Positions 41,917-53,366 are shown, counted from the stretch's first letter. The stretch: DNA of 64,000 nt from Rhinopithecus roxellana (GCF_007565055.1 NC_044560.1:44473030-44537029), one strand, 5' to 3'. A program made the numbers and translations. Notes: a model not told the origin generated them from the sequence alone.

Positions 41917-42536
41917 GCACACGCGCGCACACACACACCACATACACCATACCACACACACACCACACACACCCCACATTTACACCATACACACCACACC
42001 ACACACACCACACACCACACATACACACATAGCACACATACACACCACATACACTACAGCACACACATCATACCACACACACCACATATGCACACATGCA
42101 CGCCACACATGCACACACCATACGTACACACCACATACACCACATCACACACATATATCACACCACACACACTATACCACACACATACACATCACACATA
42201 CATACACACTGCACATACACACCACATACACCACACATACCACATTGCACACACCACCCACACACACCCCACACATACCACAAACACACACACATATACA
42301 TACCACACACACCATATACATACATAGACATCACAGATGCAATACACATACACACACCACACATACCATACACACATGACACACATATACACACACCACA
42401 CATGCGCATATACCACACACACATATACACCACCCACGTACCACACATACACACCCACACACACACCCACACACACATACCACACATGCACATAGCACAT
42501 GTATGTGCACACAAACACACACACACACACACACAC
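41917..42536. repeat. 620-bp imperfect CA-rich array
   Basis: Almost every second base is C or A; CACAC blocks alternate with CACCACA, CATACA and CACATGCACA variants, ending in pure (CA)n at 42514-42535. Both strands stay open in several frames (up to 192 codons) because CA/TG repeats contain no stops; these are artefacts. Confidence 0.98.
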
Positions 42537-42539
42537 GAC

Positions 42540-44110
42540 CAGCATGACCAGGGGCATGTCCTATGTTTCCTACAGGCCCCCTCCCTGTAGGGAGTTTTCT
42601 ACATCAGCAGCCCCAGACAAGACCTTCCCTGGGAAAATAGGTCACCTGCTTCTCCCAGTGTGCAGGAAGGTGCGAGCTGCACTTGCCGAGGGCCTGGGGG
42701 CTGCTGCAGAACAGAGGGAGGCCTGGCCACCAACCATTTTCACTGCCTTTCATTTCGGAAACAAAAATGCTTTGCTTCAGAGCCAGGGACAGAAGCTTTC
42801 ACATTTCATCTTTCTCTCCCTGTTGCTATCACCCCACACCACCCCCTCTTCTTTTTTATTTATTAAAGGTTTTCCTGACAGGTAGATGGAGCACCACAGC
42901 CTTCAAAGTTCCTGTCCCATCTCCAGGGCCTCATTTTCTCCCTTCCTGATGAAATGATTGCATCTCATAGTAGTCACTGCTGCTGTATGTGCAGAGGTAA
43001 AGTGAGGAGGACCACTCCTGCACCCCCATCACCCTGCTGAACACACTCATACCCACACCTATACACACACCCCCTACAAACCAGACATATGCACACTCCC
43101 TGGACTGTGGGGACTCTCAGGTCCAGAATTTAGTGGAACAAAATGCACTGGAATGTCTGTCCCGGCTCTGGTAATGCCCCACAGTACTGCAGAGCAGCTC
43201 CCACTGCAGGTGTTTAGCCCAGGACCAGTTTCTTCTTGATGTGCTGAACCCGCTTTCCTGATTCTCCTGGCTTTGTATTTGGCCTTTGGGTACTTGATTT
43301 GGGTTCTGCCTTGGCTTGTGTGTTAGCTTGAGTTTCACCAGAAGCAGCGCTTGAGCCAGTAGTTTAATTGGGAGGTGGAAGGGACTGTCTTAAGAGAATC
43401 ACGAAGGGAAGGGAGGGCAGACAACACTGTGTGCCTTGTGAAGTCAGCTACCCCAGGGGGCAACTAGAGTGCCACTCCTTGGGGAATCTCTGGGAAATGG
43501 AACAAACCACAGGCCTTGGAATTATTCTCTCCAAGGAGCCAGGGAGTTGGAGTATTTATACACCAATTCCAGATGGTCTTTTGTTGAGGGCCATTTCCAA
43601 GGGCTTAACGTCCCCAGAGCAGCCTTTCATGGTTCTGAAAGTAAAGCCCTTGGAAACAGGGACACAGATGCTAGCAAGCTGGAAGTAAACTGTTAGAAAG
43701 AGCTGGGCCAGACACTGACAGTGTCCGCCATAGGTTGCCAAGCTTGGGTCCTTCCTCAGTCTTCTGTGCCTGACTCAAGGTGGGCCTATCACATGCCTGC
43801 CCTGGAATTTTGGAACTTGGGAATAAAGAGTTTGAACAAATGTCACTTCCAGACTTCTTCCCGCTGTTTGAATAAGTCCAGACTAGTAGAGGAGGAAATG
43901 GAGGTGAGTGTAGGAAATAATTCTATGGGGTTTTAGTCCATGGTTTCAGTTGCCTTGAGGGCCACCTAAGCCCCTTCCTGAGCCTTTAACAAAATCTCCT
44001 TTCCTCCTTAAGCTAGCTTGAGTTGAGTTTTTCTCACTTGAACCCCATGAGCTCTGACTAATGCCTGGATGTCTTGGGTTGCTATGCCCCTGTCACTACC
44101 CAAAAAGAAT
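42540..44110. other. unassigned 1.6-kb stretch
   Basis: No transposon named. 43320-43700 has a mildly LTR-like feel ('GAAGCAGCGCTTGAGCCAG', 'GAATCACGAAGGGAAGG') but I cannot place it. Several overlapping frames up to 128 codons (42499-42885) begin in the CA array and have no domains. A short stem CCTACAGG/CCTGTAGG lies at 42571-42591. Confidence 0.4.
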
Positions 44111-44114
44111 ACTA

Positions 44115-44215
44115 ACAAAAGTAATGATAATAATAATTGTTGCACTGCTGCTACGTGTCTGGTGTTTTCTAAATACTTTGCTATAAAGGGGAAGTGATTA
44201 TTCTATGAAAAGAAT
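44115..44215 (-). repeat. MIR-like fragment, reverse
   Basis: 'GTAATGATAATAATAATTG' followed by 'CTACGTGTCTGGTGTTTTC' and 'AAATACTTTGCTATAAAGG' in MIR order. Confidence 0.55.
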
Positions 44216-44433
44216 CTGCCCATTAGGTATTTCTTCTTTGCTTTCTAATGTCCCTTATTTGGGCCTTAACTCTCTCCACTGGGCTTTGTATTTCATCTGC
44301 CCAGTTCCTACCCAGGCGTTGGGTCTTTATCAGGTAATATCTTCTTAAGATAGGCTTCTTCTCTCAGGCAGTGGCAGATCACACAGCAGGCTACCCTCTC
44401 AGTATGTATCTACATTTAAAAAATAACCTCCAT

Positions 44434-44711
44434 GGCCAGGCATGGTGACTCACATCTGTGATCCCAGCATTTTGGAAGGCCGAGGCAGGTGGATTGCTTG
44501 AGCTCAGGAGTTTGAGATCAGCCTGTGCAACATGGTGAAACCCTGTCTCTACTAAAAATACAAAAAGCTGGGTGTGGTGGTGCACACCTGAGGTCCTAGC
44601 TACTCGGGAGGCTGAGGTGGAAGGATCACTTAAGCCTGGGAGGTGGAGGTTGCAGCGAGCCGAGATTGCACCACCATACTCTAACCTGGGTGACGAAGTG
44701 AAACTCCATCT

Positions 44712-44746
<35 letters not shown>
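44434..44746 (+). mobile_element. Alu (AluS/J-like), forward, long poly(A)
   Basis: 'GGCCAGGCATGGTGACTCAC' start; 'GATTGCTTGAGCTCAGGAG'; about 33-base A-tail 44713-44746. Flanking TCCAT (weak TSD). The opposed frames at 44391-44916 are Alu translations. Confidence 0.93.
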
Positions 44747-44749
<3 letters not shown>

Positions 44750-45246
44750 ATAGTTTTCCTATAATTAATTTTTTTGACAAAGAGAAAAACCCTCCATTCA
44801 AAAGTCAATTTTTTTCCGTGCATGCAAATGGAAATCTGTTGGCTCACGTAATGAAAATTTCAAGAATAATAAGCTTCAGACGTAGTTGGATCTGGGAGTG
44901 CAAGCAATGCCATTGAAACTTAGTGTTGTTATATGTCCCAGATCTTTTTCCCTTAGTGCTGGCTTCATTCTCAAATGAGCTCTATCTACAGGATCATCTC
45001 CTGCTTCATCCCTAGCAGTTTAGGATGACAGCCTGTCACAAAACTCCTAAGGCTGATGTTCATTAGCTTTCATTGGCCAGCATGGGTCTTGTGCCAACCT
45101 CTTGACTTTTCTCTGTGGTGGTAGGCATGTGGTACTCCTATATATCGTGTCAGAGTAATGTGCCCGCCTCTGAGTTCCAGAAGAGTTAAGTCTACTGATT
45201 CATATGGTCTAGGGTTGAAGAGGAGGGGGTCTCTAAAGGAAAATTG
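44747..45246. other. unassigned sequence
   Basis: No element recognised. Confidence 0.4.
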
Positions 45247-45382
45247 GGACCAGGCATGGTGGCTCACACCTGTAATCCCAGTACTTTGGGAGGCTAGGGC
45301 AGAAGGATTGCTTGAACCCAGGAGTTTGAGACAAGCCTGGGCAACATGGTGAGACCCCCATCTCAACAACAACAACAACAAA
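45247..45382 (+). mobile_element. 7SL-derived left monomer (FLAM-like) or 3'-truncated Alu, forward
   Basis: A single arm: 'CAGGCATGGTGGCTCACACC' to 'GGGCAACATGGTGAGACCCC' followed at once by (CAA)n at 45364-45381. No right arm, so a free left monomer is the simplest reading. Confidence 0.8.
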
Positions 45383-46309
45383 TTTAAAAAGGAAAATAGG
45401 GATGCTGTTTCTGGAAAAGTGGAATTAGATGCAGGCCCCACAGAGACCTTAAGCCCCTGTTCCTGGGGCTCAGCATCTGGTTGAGAGAACACGTTAGTGT
45501 GCTGGAGTGCCAGGCAAAGTGTCTTCAGGTAATTGATAACTGTGTCTAAGTTTTTTCTCTTCTGGTAGAAAGGGGTGTAGTGGGCAAGATGATAGAAGGG
45601 CCCTAAGATGTAGCCAGGGATTCTTGGGATTAGGGAAAAGGAAGGATAGAAAAGGAGGCCAAGGATGCTCAGGACTTGCTTCGAGATGTGAACCATTCCA
45701 TTTAAGCTGGCTACGTTTTCCTTGAATGCACGGGGTGATATGAATGGTCTCAGCAGTGTCTTAGTTACAACTCCCAGTGCTGTGATTCACTCAGTATGAT
45801 ATTCTTAAGATAAGGTGTGTGTGTGTGTGTGTGTATGTGTGTGTAAATGCTGGCATTATGTAAAGGAGTGTTTCTCCTGGGGCTTTTTAATTGGGAGATT
45901 GCTCTGCAAACACATTTGACAAAATCCCATGGGATGAACAAGCTACCTTTGCTGAGAGCTAAGGAAGGGTGGGGGTGGGAGGGGTTATTCTGGGAGGTAC
46001 TGCATTAACATGTTGTGGCTGCCAGGAGACTGGAAGGCACTGGACAGCTCTCCTCTTCATGCATTTCCCAGGGGTCAAAACTTTCACGTGGATTCTGCTT
46101 ATTTGCCTCCAAAGTACTGATTCTATTTTGTTAACATTTTTTTTAACGATTCAATTTAATCAAAGTGTGGATTTTATGGGGAGGGGAACTAGCTGAGACC
46201 TTAAGCAAGTCACAGTCCATTGATTCCTAGAGTAGGTCACTATGCAGATGTTGGGAGGCACTGTCTGCCTGAGACCAGAAGATGAGGGATCACTGTCCAC
46301 AAAATAATG
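45383..46309. other. unassigned sequence with a (TG)n run
   Basis: (TG)n at 45815-45846. The window's longest open frame (reverse, 45070-45696, 208 codons) runs through this block and the monomer on its left; no domain is recognised. Confidence 0.4.
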
Positions 46310-46490
46310 ACTTTTTAAATCCTCGTGATAATTCTGCTTGCTGGGGTTCCATTAGTATCACTATTTTACAAAAAAGGAAACTAAGGCACATGTAAGTAAC
46401 TTTCCTTGAGTTACAGAGCTAGTAAAGTGCCAGAGACAGGATTTGAAGCCAGGCTGGCTGCCTCCAAAGGCCATGTTCACAGTTGTTAAT
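46310..46490 (-). repeat. MIR SINE, reverse
   Basis: 'TTAGTATCACTATTTTACAA', 'AGGAAACTAAGGCACATGTA', 'GAGTTACAGAGCTAGTAAAG', 'GATTTGAAGCCAGGCTGGC'. 46600-46640 ('CCCTCCAGTGATGGAGGGC') belongs to another old repeat I cannot name. Confidence 0.9.
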
Positions 46491-46699
46491 CTCTCCTCCA
46501 GAATCAACCTCAGCTGAATTTACCTTGCAAGGAATAAGATGCATAGCTACTCCTACCTGTCACAAAAGTACAGAAATTTCTGATGTAGAAACTGTTATTC
46601 AGTCTTACTACTTGAATCCCTCCAGTGATGGAGGGCTCACTACCTCTCAAAGGAAACATTTAGACTGTTGGTGAATTGTAATGATTAAATAGCTTTTTA

Positions 46700-46975
46700 T
46701 TGTTCTCACTCTGTCGCCCAGGCTAGAGTGCAGTGGCGCGATCTGGGCTCACTGCAAGTTCCGCCTCCTGGGTTCACGCCATTCTCCTGCCTCAGCCTCC
46801 AGAGTAGCTGGGACTACAGGCGCCCGCCACCACGCCTGGCTAATTTTTTGTATTTTTTAGTAGAGACGGGGTTTCACCGTGTTAGCCAGGATGGTCTCGA
46901 TCTCCTGACCTCGTGATCTGCCCGCCTTGGCCTCCCAAAGTGCTGGGATTACAGGCGTGAGCCACCGCGCCCGGC
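46700..46975 (-). mobile_element. AluY, reverse, without A-tail
   Basis: Begins at 'TCTCACTCTGTCGCCCAGG' with no poly(T) and no 'GAGACGGAG', and ends normally 'CACCGCGCCCGG'. CTTTTTATT lies on both sides (46691-46699 and 46976-46984). Confidence 0.93.
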
Positions 46976-47024
46976 CTTTTTATTATTTCTTAATGAGTTC
47001 AAACCACTCTCCTGGTAGTTTCTA

Positions 47025-47135
47025 GCCTTGATAATAGTGATAGTACCACTGTACTGAGCTAGTATTATGTGCCTGGCCCTGTGCTAAGCATCATCTTACT
47101 ACTTTGTTTAATCATCACAACAAATGTCAGCTCAC
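47025..47135 (-). repeat. MIR SINE fragment, reverse
   Basis: 'ATTATGTGCCTGGCCCTGTG', 'CTAAGCATCATCTTACTAC', 'TTAATCATCACAACAAATG'. Followed by a (TTTTG)n run at 47208-47256. Confidence 0.8.
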
Positions 47136-47207
47136 CACCTCCTTTATGGGTCTCATGGACTGACCATAGACATAAGGTCATATTTCCTTCTGCTTCCTTC
47201 AAGGTGT

Positions 47208-47239
<32 letters not shown>

Positions 47240-47489
47240 GTGTGTGTTTGTTTGTTTTATCAGAGTGCTACCTCTTTGGAAGAAGGAACTCTCCACCTAG
47301 CACTGCTTCTGGCCTCAGTGTTGAACCTGAGAAAGGAACGAAGGCACAAGCTGAAGCAAGCGCTGGGAGGGTGGTAACTGCCTGGGGCTCTGGGGAAAGC
47401 TGCCAGGAGCTTATAGTTGAAGATAGTTATCGCTATTTCTCTATAATACAATACTGTGTTCTCTAAACAGAAAGCCTGTGAAACCTTTC

Positions 47490-47845
47490 CTGATGCCCTC
47501 AAGCAGGGTTAGTCACTTAGCATTCAGTACAACCCCTGCTGTCTGACTCACTTAAGCAGCATTGTATTATAATTGTGTTTACATACTATTCTTCTCTAGA
47601 ATGCCAGCTTTCAGGACTATGGTGTCTTACATTATAAATCTCTCCCACATCTGGAACGACACGTGGGAAATGGCTTACTAGAGCACTTATCACATGCTAA
47701 TATATGTTATACATTTTACTTATTTATTTTGTTTATTATCTTGCCCTAACTATCTGTTTTACACACAAATGTATCCTCAGCACCTAGGACAGTACCCAGC
47801 ATAGTGTAGGTGCTCAGTAAATGTTAGATGAATGACATTCCTGAG
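47490..47845 (+). mobile_element. L2 LINE 3' end, forward
   Basis: 'GTGAAACCTTTCCTGATGCC', 'AGAGCACTTATCACATGC', 'TGTATCCTCAGCACCTAGG', 'GTAGGTGCTCAGTAAATG..GATGAATGA'. Confidence 0.88.
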
Positions 47846-48648
47846 ACTGGAGGAGGGGTGAGGGGAGAACCAAGCGTCAGGAAGTGGGGTGGTTAACCAA
47901 GAGGGTGCACAATGTTGGCTAGGGAATAGCAAGCATTCTCTATAATGTGGGTTAGCATGTGAATTATCCTCATTCTCAATTTAATTTGGAAAGTAGCATC
48001 TGTTTAACAGTGGTCCCACAGTTAAATGATAATCCACTATTTTGATGAGCCAATGAGTTAAAAAGTATACCATAAAAGCAATATCAAAAAATTTCAAATA
48101 TCACCTATTTTAAAAAGACTTCATTGAATATATTAATGGGATGTCAAAAGAGACTTTTCCTGATTTGTTGGAATTTCATTAGAGGACTAAAGGCTAAGAA
48201 CACTCTCACATCCTAGAGATATTAGAACATCTGTGCCCGACTTGTGACGAGGTTCTCCTGGCACCAGGTCATAACCCACGTCAAACCTTTAGAAGAGCAA
48301 GTTGAAGAGGTCATCTGGAAGGACTGTTTTGGAGACAGTTGTAGGTATGCTGATTTTTGCCTTTCCTACCTGTGGTACTTTACCCTTACATTGGACCATG
48401 TGAAAAGAGAGTTTCCAGAGAGTCATTCAGACAACTTAATATGGGTTTCCTGGAATTTGCAGGACCCAGCAACTCTCAAGGGAGAAATGTAAAGGCTGCT
48501 GGATGTGGAAGAATGAAATACCGAAAGACCTATACTGATATACCGATAGCTGCACTTCTAGCTATGGAAAGTCAAGGGGTGTAGTTCTTATGGACTAGAT
48601 AAAGGTCTCATGAAAGGACTATCCTGGGATTATTTAAAAAATGGATCT
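47846..48648. other. unassigned sequence
   Basis: No element recognised; two same-strand frames of 75-82 codons at 48244-48584 in different phases have no domain. Confidence 0.4.
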
Positions 48649-48943
48649 GGCTGGGTGTGGTGGCTGAAGCCTGTAATCCCAGCACTTTGGGAGGCCGAGG
48701 TGGGCAGATCACTCGAGGTTAGCAGTTTGAGGCCAGCCTGGTCAACATGGTGAAACCCCATCTCTACTCAAAATACAAAAAAATTAGCTGGGCATGGTGG
48801 CACATGCCTGTAGTCCCAGCCACTTGGGAGGCTGAGGCAGGAGAATCGCTTGAACCTGGGAGGTGGAGGTTGCAGTGAGTTAAGATCATGCCACTGTATT
48901 CCAGCCTGAGTGACAGAGGAAGACTTCTACAAATAAAAAAAAA
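48649..48943 (+). mobile_element. AluS-like, forward
   Basis: 'GGCTGGGTGTGGTGGCTG' start, 'GATCACTCGAGGTTAGCAG', tail 'AAATAAAAAAAAAAAGG'. No clear TSD. Confidence 0.92.
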
Positions 48944-49484
48944 AAGGACCTATCCCAAGAGTACTTCCTGGAGTGATAATGGGACTCATCAGAGGGGTGG
49001 ACCACCTAATGGCCAGTTGGAGAAGGCAATGTAATCTCAGGGAGGCAGTGCTTGTCTTTAGAAAGGATGTCTCCAGCAGGTAATCTCCAAGGGACCCACC
49101 AAAGTGTCTTACAGAAGAAAGAGCCAGCAATGGTGCCTCTGCCACATTGGGAAAGCCCAAAGCCAGAGCACAACTATATCAGCCAAGTAAGACAGTTCTT
49201 ATCCCTTACTTATTCTTCCTTCCTTCTTATGATCCAGGCAGGGCCCAGCAGCAACCAACTAGAGGGGGAGGAAGTAGAGCAAGGAAAGAGGAAAGACACA
49301 GTCATGCATCCTTCTCTTGTCATCATAAAGGTCTAGGGCAGGGGAGAAAATTTGCAGTGACTGAGTTTGAAGTTTGATTACATACTGGACTAGACTGGCC
49401 TGGACTTTGTGTCATCTCATAAAAACCGAAAAAACTATGAAATATGATTTGACTTCATCCATCTTCTTGAATGATGATCCTACT
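48944..49484. other. unassigned sequence
   Basis: No element recognised. Overlapping frames at 48927-49377 on both strands lack domains. Confidence 0.4.
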
Positions 49485-50305
49485 AAACTAGGGGTCTTCC
49501 ACAGGTGCCTGGAACACTCTGCCACCTTATCAGAATGACCAAGTCTACTCATCCTTCAAGATGCAGCTCAAGGGACATTTCTTCTGCCATTACTTCCTTC
49601 ATTCCCTCACACTGAACAAGACATCTTTCATGTGTTTCAATTGCATTCTCACTTATCTGGTAGAGAAGGCTAGTTGCCCACAACATCTCTTTTCTCCTTC
49701 TCTAACAATGGAGTGGAGCCTGGACCTGTGGTACCTGACCTGCAGCCGGAAACTGTGTTGCCCAGCCCACTTTGCAGTTAGGTGTGTTCATGTAACTAAG
49801 TTCACGTCAATATCATGTCAATGATATGCTTACTTCCATTTCTGAGCCTTAAAATATTTTGCTCATGCTCCTTCATAACTGTCCCCCTTCCTGCAAGTGG
49901 GAACACAGACATATTGCCACTCACCTTCAGCCACGCAGATGAGGACAATACCACGTGGGCTGGTAGAATAATAGAATGGAAGGAACCTGGGCCCCTGAAT
50001 GACAGTGTGGGGCAGAAACTTCTGCACTGGGGATTTGTTACATAAGAGATAAATACACTTCTTGTTCCTAAGCCACTGTGTTATTGGCTGTCTTTGTTTG
50101 AGATGTTTAGACTTTCATCATAACCAATTCAACTTATGGTTCTAGATTGTCCTGTAACTGTCTGTTTACCTGTCTGTCTTCCCCAGTAGACTTAGAGTTT
50201 CCTGAGGACTGGAACCTATTGAATTTTCTTCCCCAGAAACTAGCACAGTGTCTGTAAATAGAAGGTGTTCAACATGTGCATACAAAATGAAAGATGACAG
50301 GTGAA
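49485..50305 (+). mobile_element. L2 LINE 3' end, forward, split by an LTR
   Basis: Left part 49485-49660: 'GTGCCTGGAACACTCTGCC', 'CTTCAAGATGCAGCTCAAG', 'CATTCCCTCACACTGAAC'. Right part 50140-50305: 'TGTCTGTCTTCCCCAGTAG', 'GAAACTAGCACAGTGTCTG', 'AGAAGGTGTTCAACATGTG'. The order is that of one L2 parted by the LTR. Confidence 0.78.
49665..50130 (+). mobile_element. LTR fossil (MaLR/ERVL-type), forward, inside L2
   Basis: Near its 3' end 'GGAACCTGGGCCCCTGAATG', 'ACAGTGTGGGGCAGAAAC', 'GAGATAAATACACTTCTTG' and 'CCTAAGCCACTGTGTTATTG' follow an LTR that reads 'CCTGAATGACTG..GAGCAGAG..AATAAACTTCTATTG..AAGCCACTGAGATT'. Borders approximate. Confidence 0.6.
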
Positions 50306-50721
50306 AATAAACACAGTGTCCTGTGAAGCATCCAATGTGGCAAGCTCTCCATGTATGGACTACCAGCAAATAGCCACCATATTTGGCTGCCATGGCTTTG
50401 GGAGAGTAAAGGACTCCCTCATTTCCACTTTCAAAGTCTGACATGAATTTATTTCATTGTCAATGAGAAAGAGAGTTGTGTGATATGTAGTTCCTATTCT
50501 TATACAGGCATGGCTTTGCCTAGTGGATGACAGACAACCCATCTCAACAGGTGACAGGGAGAATGCTCTAGGCAAACAAAATAGCATGAGCAGAGAAAAA
50601 GAGGTAAGAGTGAGCATGTTATAATTGAGGAAGTGAAGATAGCTAAGAAAGTCAAGGGATGCAGGAGGAGTTCAGGTTGCAGGGAGCCTTAAGACATTTT
50701 ATGGATTCTAAAATGTTCATA
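50306..50721. other. unassigned sequence; right end may belong to an old dispersed repeat
   Basis: 50560-50700 and, beyond the Alu, 51036-51300 ('TGGGAAATCATTAAAGGATTT', 'AGGTCCCTCTGGCTGCAAAA') look like one ancient mammalian repeat split by the Alu; similar text occurs at 55640-56240. I cannot name it. Confidence 0.45.
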
Positions 50722-51031
50722 TTTTTTTGAGATAAAGGCTTGCTGTGTTGCCTAGTCTGGAATTCAGTGGTGTGATCTTGGCTCACTGCAACCTCCACCT
50801 CCCAGATTCAAGTGATATTCATGCATCAGCATCTTGAGTAGCTAAGACTACAGGTGCACACCACCATGACTGATTAATTTGTTTATTTTTATTTTTTTGA
50901 TATTATTAGTAGAAATGGGGTTTCACCATGTTTGCCAAGTTGGTCTCGAACTTCTGACCTCAAGCTATCTGCCCACCTTGGCCTCCCAAAGTGCCAAAGT
51001 GCTAGAATTAGACGTGAGCCACTGCACCAGG
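50722..51031 (-). mobile_element. old Alu, reverse
   Basis: 'GCTTGCTGTGTTGCCTAGTC', 'CCACCTCCCAGATTCAAGTG', a doubled CAAAGTGC at 50986-51002, end 'CACTGCACCAGG'. Confidence 0.9.
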
Positions 51032-51322
51032 ACTCTGAAACATTTTTCTAAGATAAATGGGAAATCATTAAAGGATTTCAAGTAGGAGAGGATCAGTTTC
51101 CATTTTGAAGAGGTCCCTCTGGCTGCAAAATGGAGAGTGAATTGGAGGAGGACAGAAACAATGGTGGGGATGCTTAGGAGCTAATGGTAGCCCCTCCAGG
51201 GCAGAGATGGCATTGGTTTGGGCCAGGGTGAGGGTAACAGGGATGAAGAGAAGTGGAAGGATAGAAAAGATATTTTTGTAGGTAAAGCAAAGCCCCTTAG
51301 CTATAGTTATAAAAAGCAGCTG

Positions 51323-51623
51323 CAGCCAGGCACAGTGGCTCACACATATAATTCCAGCACTTTGGGAGATCGAGGCAGGAAAATCACTTGAGCTCAGGAG
51401 TTTAACACCAGCCTGGGCAACATAGTGAGCCCTCATTGCTACTGAAAATAAAAACAATTAGCTGGGCATGGTGGCACGTATCTGTAGTCCCAGCTACTCA
51501 GGAGGCTGAGGCCAGAGGATTGCTTGAGCATGGGAGGTCAACGCTGCAATGAGCCATGATCACACCACTGCATTCTAGTCTGGGTGACAGAGTCAGACCT
51601 TGTCTCAAAAAATTAAAAAAAAA
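51323..51623 (+). mobile_element. old Alu (AluJ-like), forward, 12-bp TSD
   Basis: AAAAAGCAGCTG at 51311-51322 and 51624-51635. 'GCCAGGCACAGTGGCTCAC', 'GGGCAACATAGTGAGCCC', A-rich tail. Confidence 0.93.
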
Positions 51624-51635
51624 AAAAAGCAGCTG

Positions 51636-53257
51636 ATTCTTGCTAATGGGTTGTACCATATGAAATTGCCATTTTGTGGGCCAAAAATGACCAAGTATTG
51701 GCAATTGCATATGATTCAAGTTAAGAACATCTCTAAAGCGCTATGACAATTCTGTTGCTGCAAAGGAGGAACCGTTAGGAGAGCAGCTGTGACTTTCCTT
51801 AATGGCCAGAAGTGGGGGCCAGAAGGGGCTGCCCACCCACATAAGTGCCTGTGAAGAAATACACAACTTAGCCTGGCTTCCTGTGATTTTTCTCTTAAGA
51901 CGAAGAGACTTAGGAGGCTTTTATGTGCAAGGAAGAGGAAATCTAATTCAAACCAATGTAACATTAAGTGGTGTTTGAAGGCACATGAAATCAAAAGTCC
52001 TGAAGTAGGGAAAGTTTAGGTATAGTTTGTCCAGGAATTCGGTTTTATTTCCCTGCCATTCTCTCCATACGGGCCTCCTCTGTGAGGCTGCCTCATCCTA
52101 ACTGGCTTCCCTCAAGGTATGAAGATGGCTGCCAGCATCTCTTGAGGCAACACGTTTCCCTGTCCAGTCAGGAGAGAGATACTCTCACATACATTCAGAG
52201 AAAAGCCCCAAGCCTCTCTCTGTTTGGGCCAAGTAAGGTCACATGTCCACTCCTGAACCACAGTGGCAAACGGCAATGAGACAATTCTGAGGGTCTTGGA
52301 GCTCTGGAGCTAATGGGATCAAGTCCGTCCAAACAGCATGACAGTAACACCACGGGTCTGTGTGTGGAATGGATACTGTGGAGACACCCACCTGTCTAGC
52401 ATAGCAGGGGACTGAATTAAACTGTTCCACAAACTGGGTCCCTTCTGATCTGGTAATATCAAGGAAGGGCCTCTGGGGTGAAGTTCTGAAATTACCTGCC
52501 ACACTGGAGGTGCCTTTGAGAAAGAGCAAATGCACTTCCCTGTGGCATGCCTCTAAGGACACACAACTTGACAGCTTCATAAGAAAGACTCTTTCCCCTC
52601 AAACTGCACCAGAAGTAAGGCAGTTTTTTCCCCTGAAAACTTGCAGAGTGAAAAATGAAGGGCCTTGTTTGAAGTATAAAAGGATTTCTTATGGTCCTCA
52701 CAGATGGCCAGCTTTACCCTGGTGCTGCTGGCCAGGGCATGTGATCTCGGTCCTGGGGCTCTGTCATACAGCTGCCGAGGTGGCAGCAGGGAAGATTCCA
52801 GCTTGAACTCATTTCCTGACATTTTCTTTGGCACACAATAAAGAAAAAGAGAGTCATCTTTTCAACTTGGGGTAAGAATCCATCTCATATAATTACATTA
52901 AGATGGGTCCTCAAATGCTGTCCTCCTTGCATTGCTCTGAAATGCATTACAGATATGGGATTAGAGGAAAGCTGAGAGCTTTCTGCAAAGAGCTTGTAAA
53001 AAGTTTCCGTTGTTATAAATGCAGAAAGGAAATATGCTGGATGTTAGCTTTATGCTGAAGTCTAGCTCTTCTAAGAATGGCCTCCTTGTAAAGAACTCCC
53101 ATTCATCATGGATCACAATTTTATACTTCTGGATCCTCTGGGAAGTTACTGCTGAACCCAATAATCATATCTTAGGTTGGTGACGCTCCCTGGAAAATGA
53201 TACGCTCCAGGACCCATTACCAAATTATCCATTTGGTAATTTGACATTACCAAAGTG
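51636..53257. other. unassigned 1.6-kb stretch
   Basis: 51871-51910 matches 54270-54309 in about nine of ten positions, so part is a dispersed repeat that I cannot name. 52290-53160 looks single-copy. 'GTATAAAAGG' at 52674-52683 and AATAAA at 52837-52842 bracket a 45-codon frame (52704-52841) that I do not accept as a gene. A 9-bp stem TTACCAAAT/ATTTGGTAA sits at 53217-53239. Confidence 0.4.
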
Positions 53258-53366
53258 ATCATACATCCAGGTTTCCCTAGGACAGACTGTCCCTGTGTTC
53301 TAGTTTAGCATTTATCCCAGAAAAAAGCATTCTGATTTAGATGATAAATTATATGGTCACCCCAGC
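53258..53366. mobile_element. short DNA-transposon-like repeat
   Basis: 'CATACATCCAGGTTTCCCTA', 'GGACAGACTGTCCCTGTG', 'GATAAATTATATGGTCACCCC' follow a common mammalian MITE with GGTCACCCTA-type ends. Family not assigned. Confidence 0.5.

Noticed and set aside
41917..42536. CRISPR-like array
   Set aside because: No fixed direct repeat and spacer pattern; it is an imperfect dinucleotide satellite in a mammalian genome.
41749..42590. Open frames up to 192 codons on both strands
   Set aside because: CA/TG arrays have no stop codons; composition is only His/Thr/Pro or Cys/Val/Met and it is a simple repeat.
45247..45382. 7SL RNA gene
   Set aside because: Only an Alu left-arm monomer with a (CAA)n tail; it lacks the 7SL central region.
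52674..52842. TATA-like box, 45-codon frame with hydrophobic start, and AATAAA overlapping the stop
   Set aside because: The ATG lies where transcription would begin, leaving no leader, and nothing else supports a gene; motif coincidence is likely.
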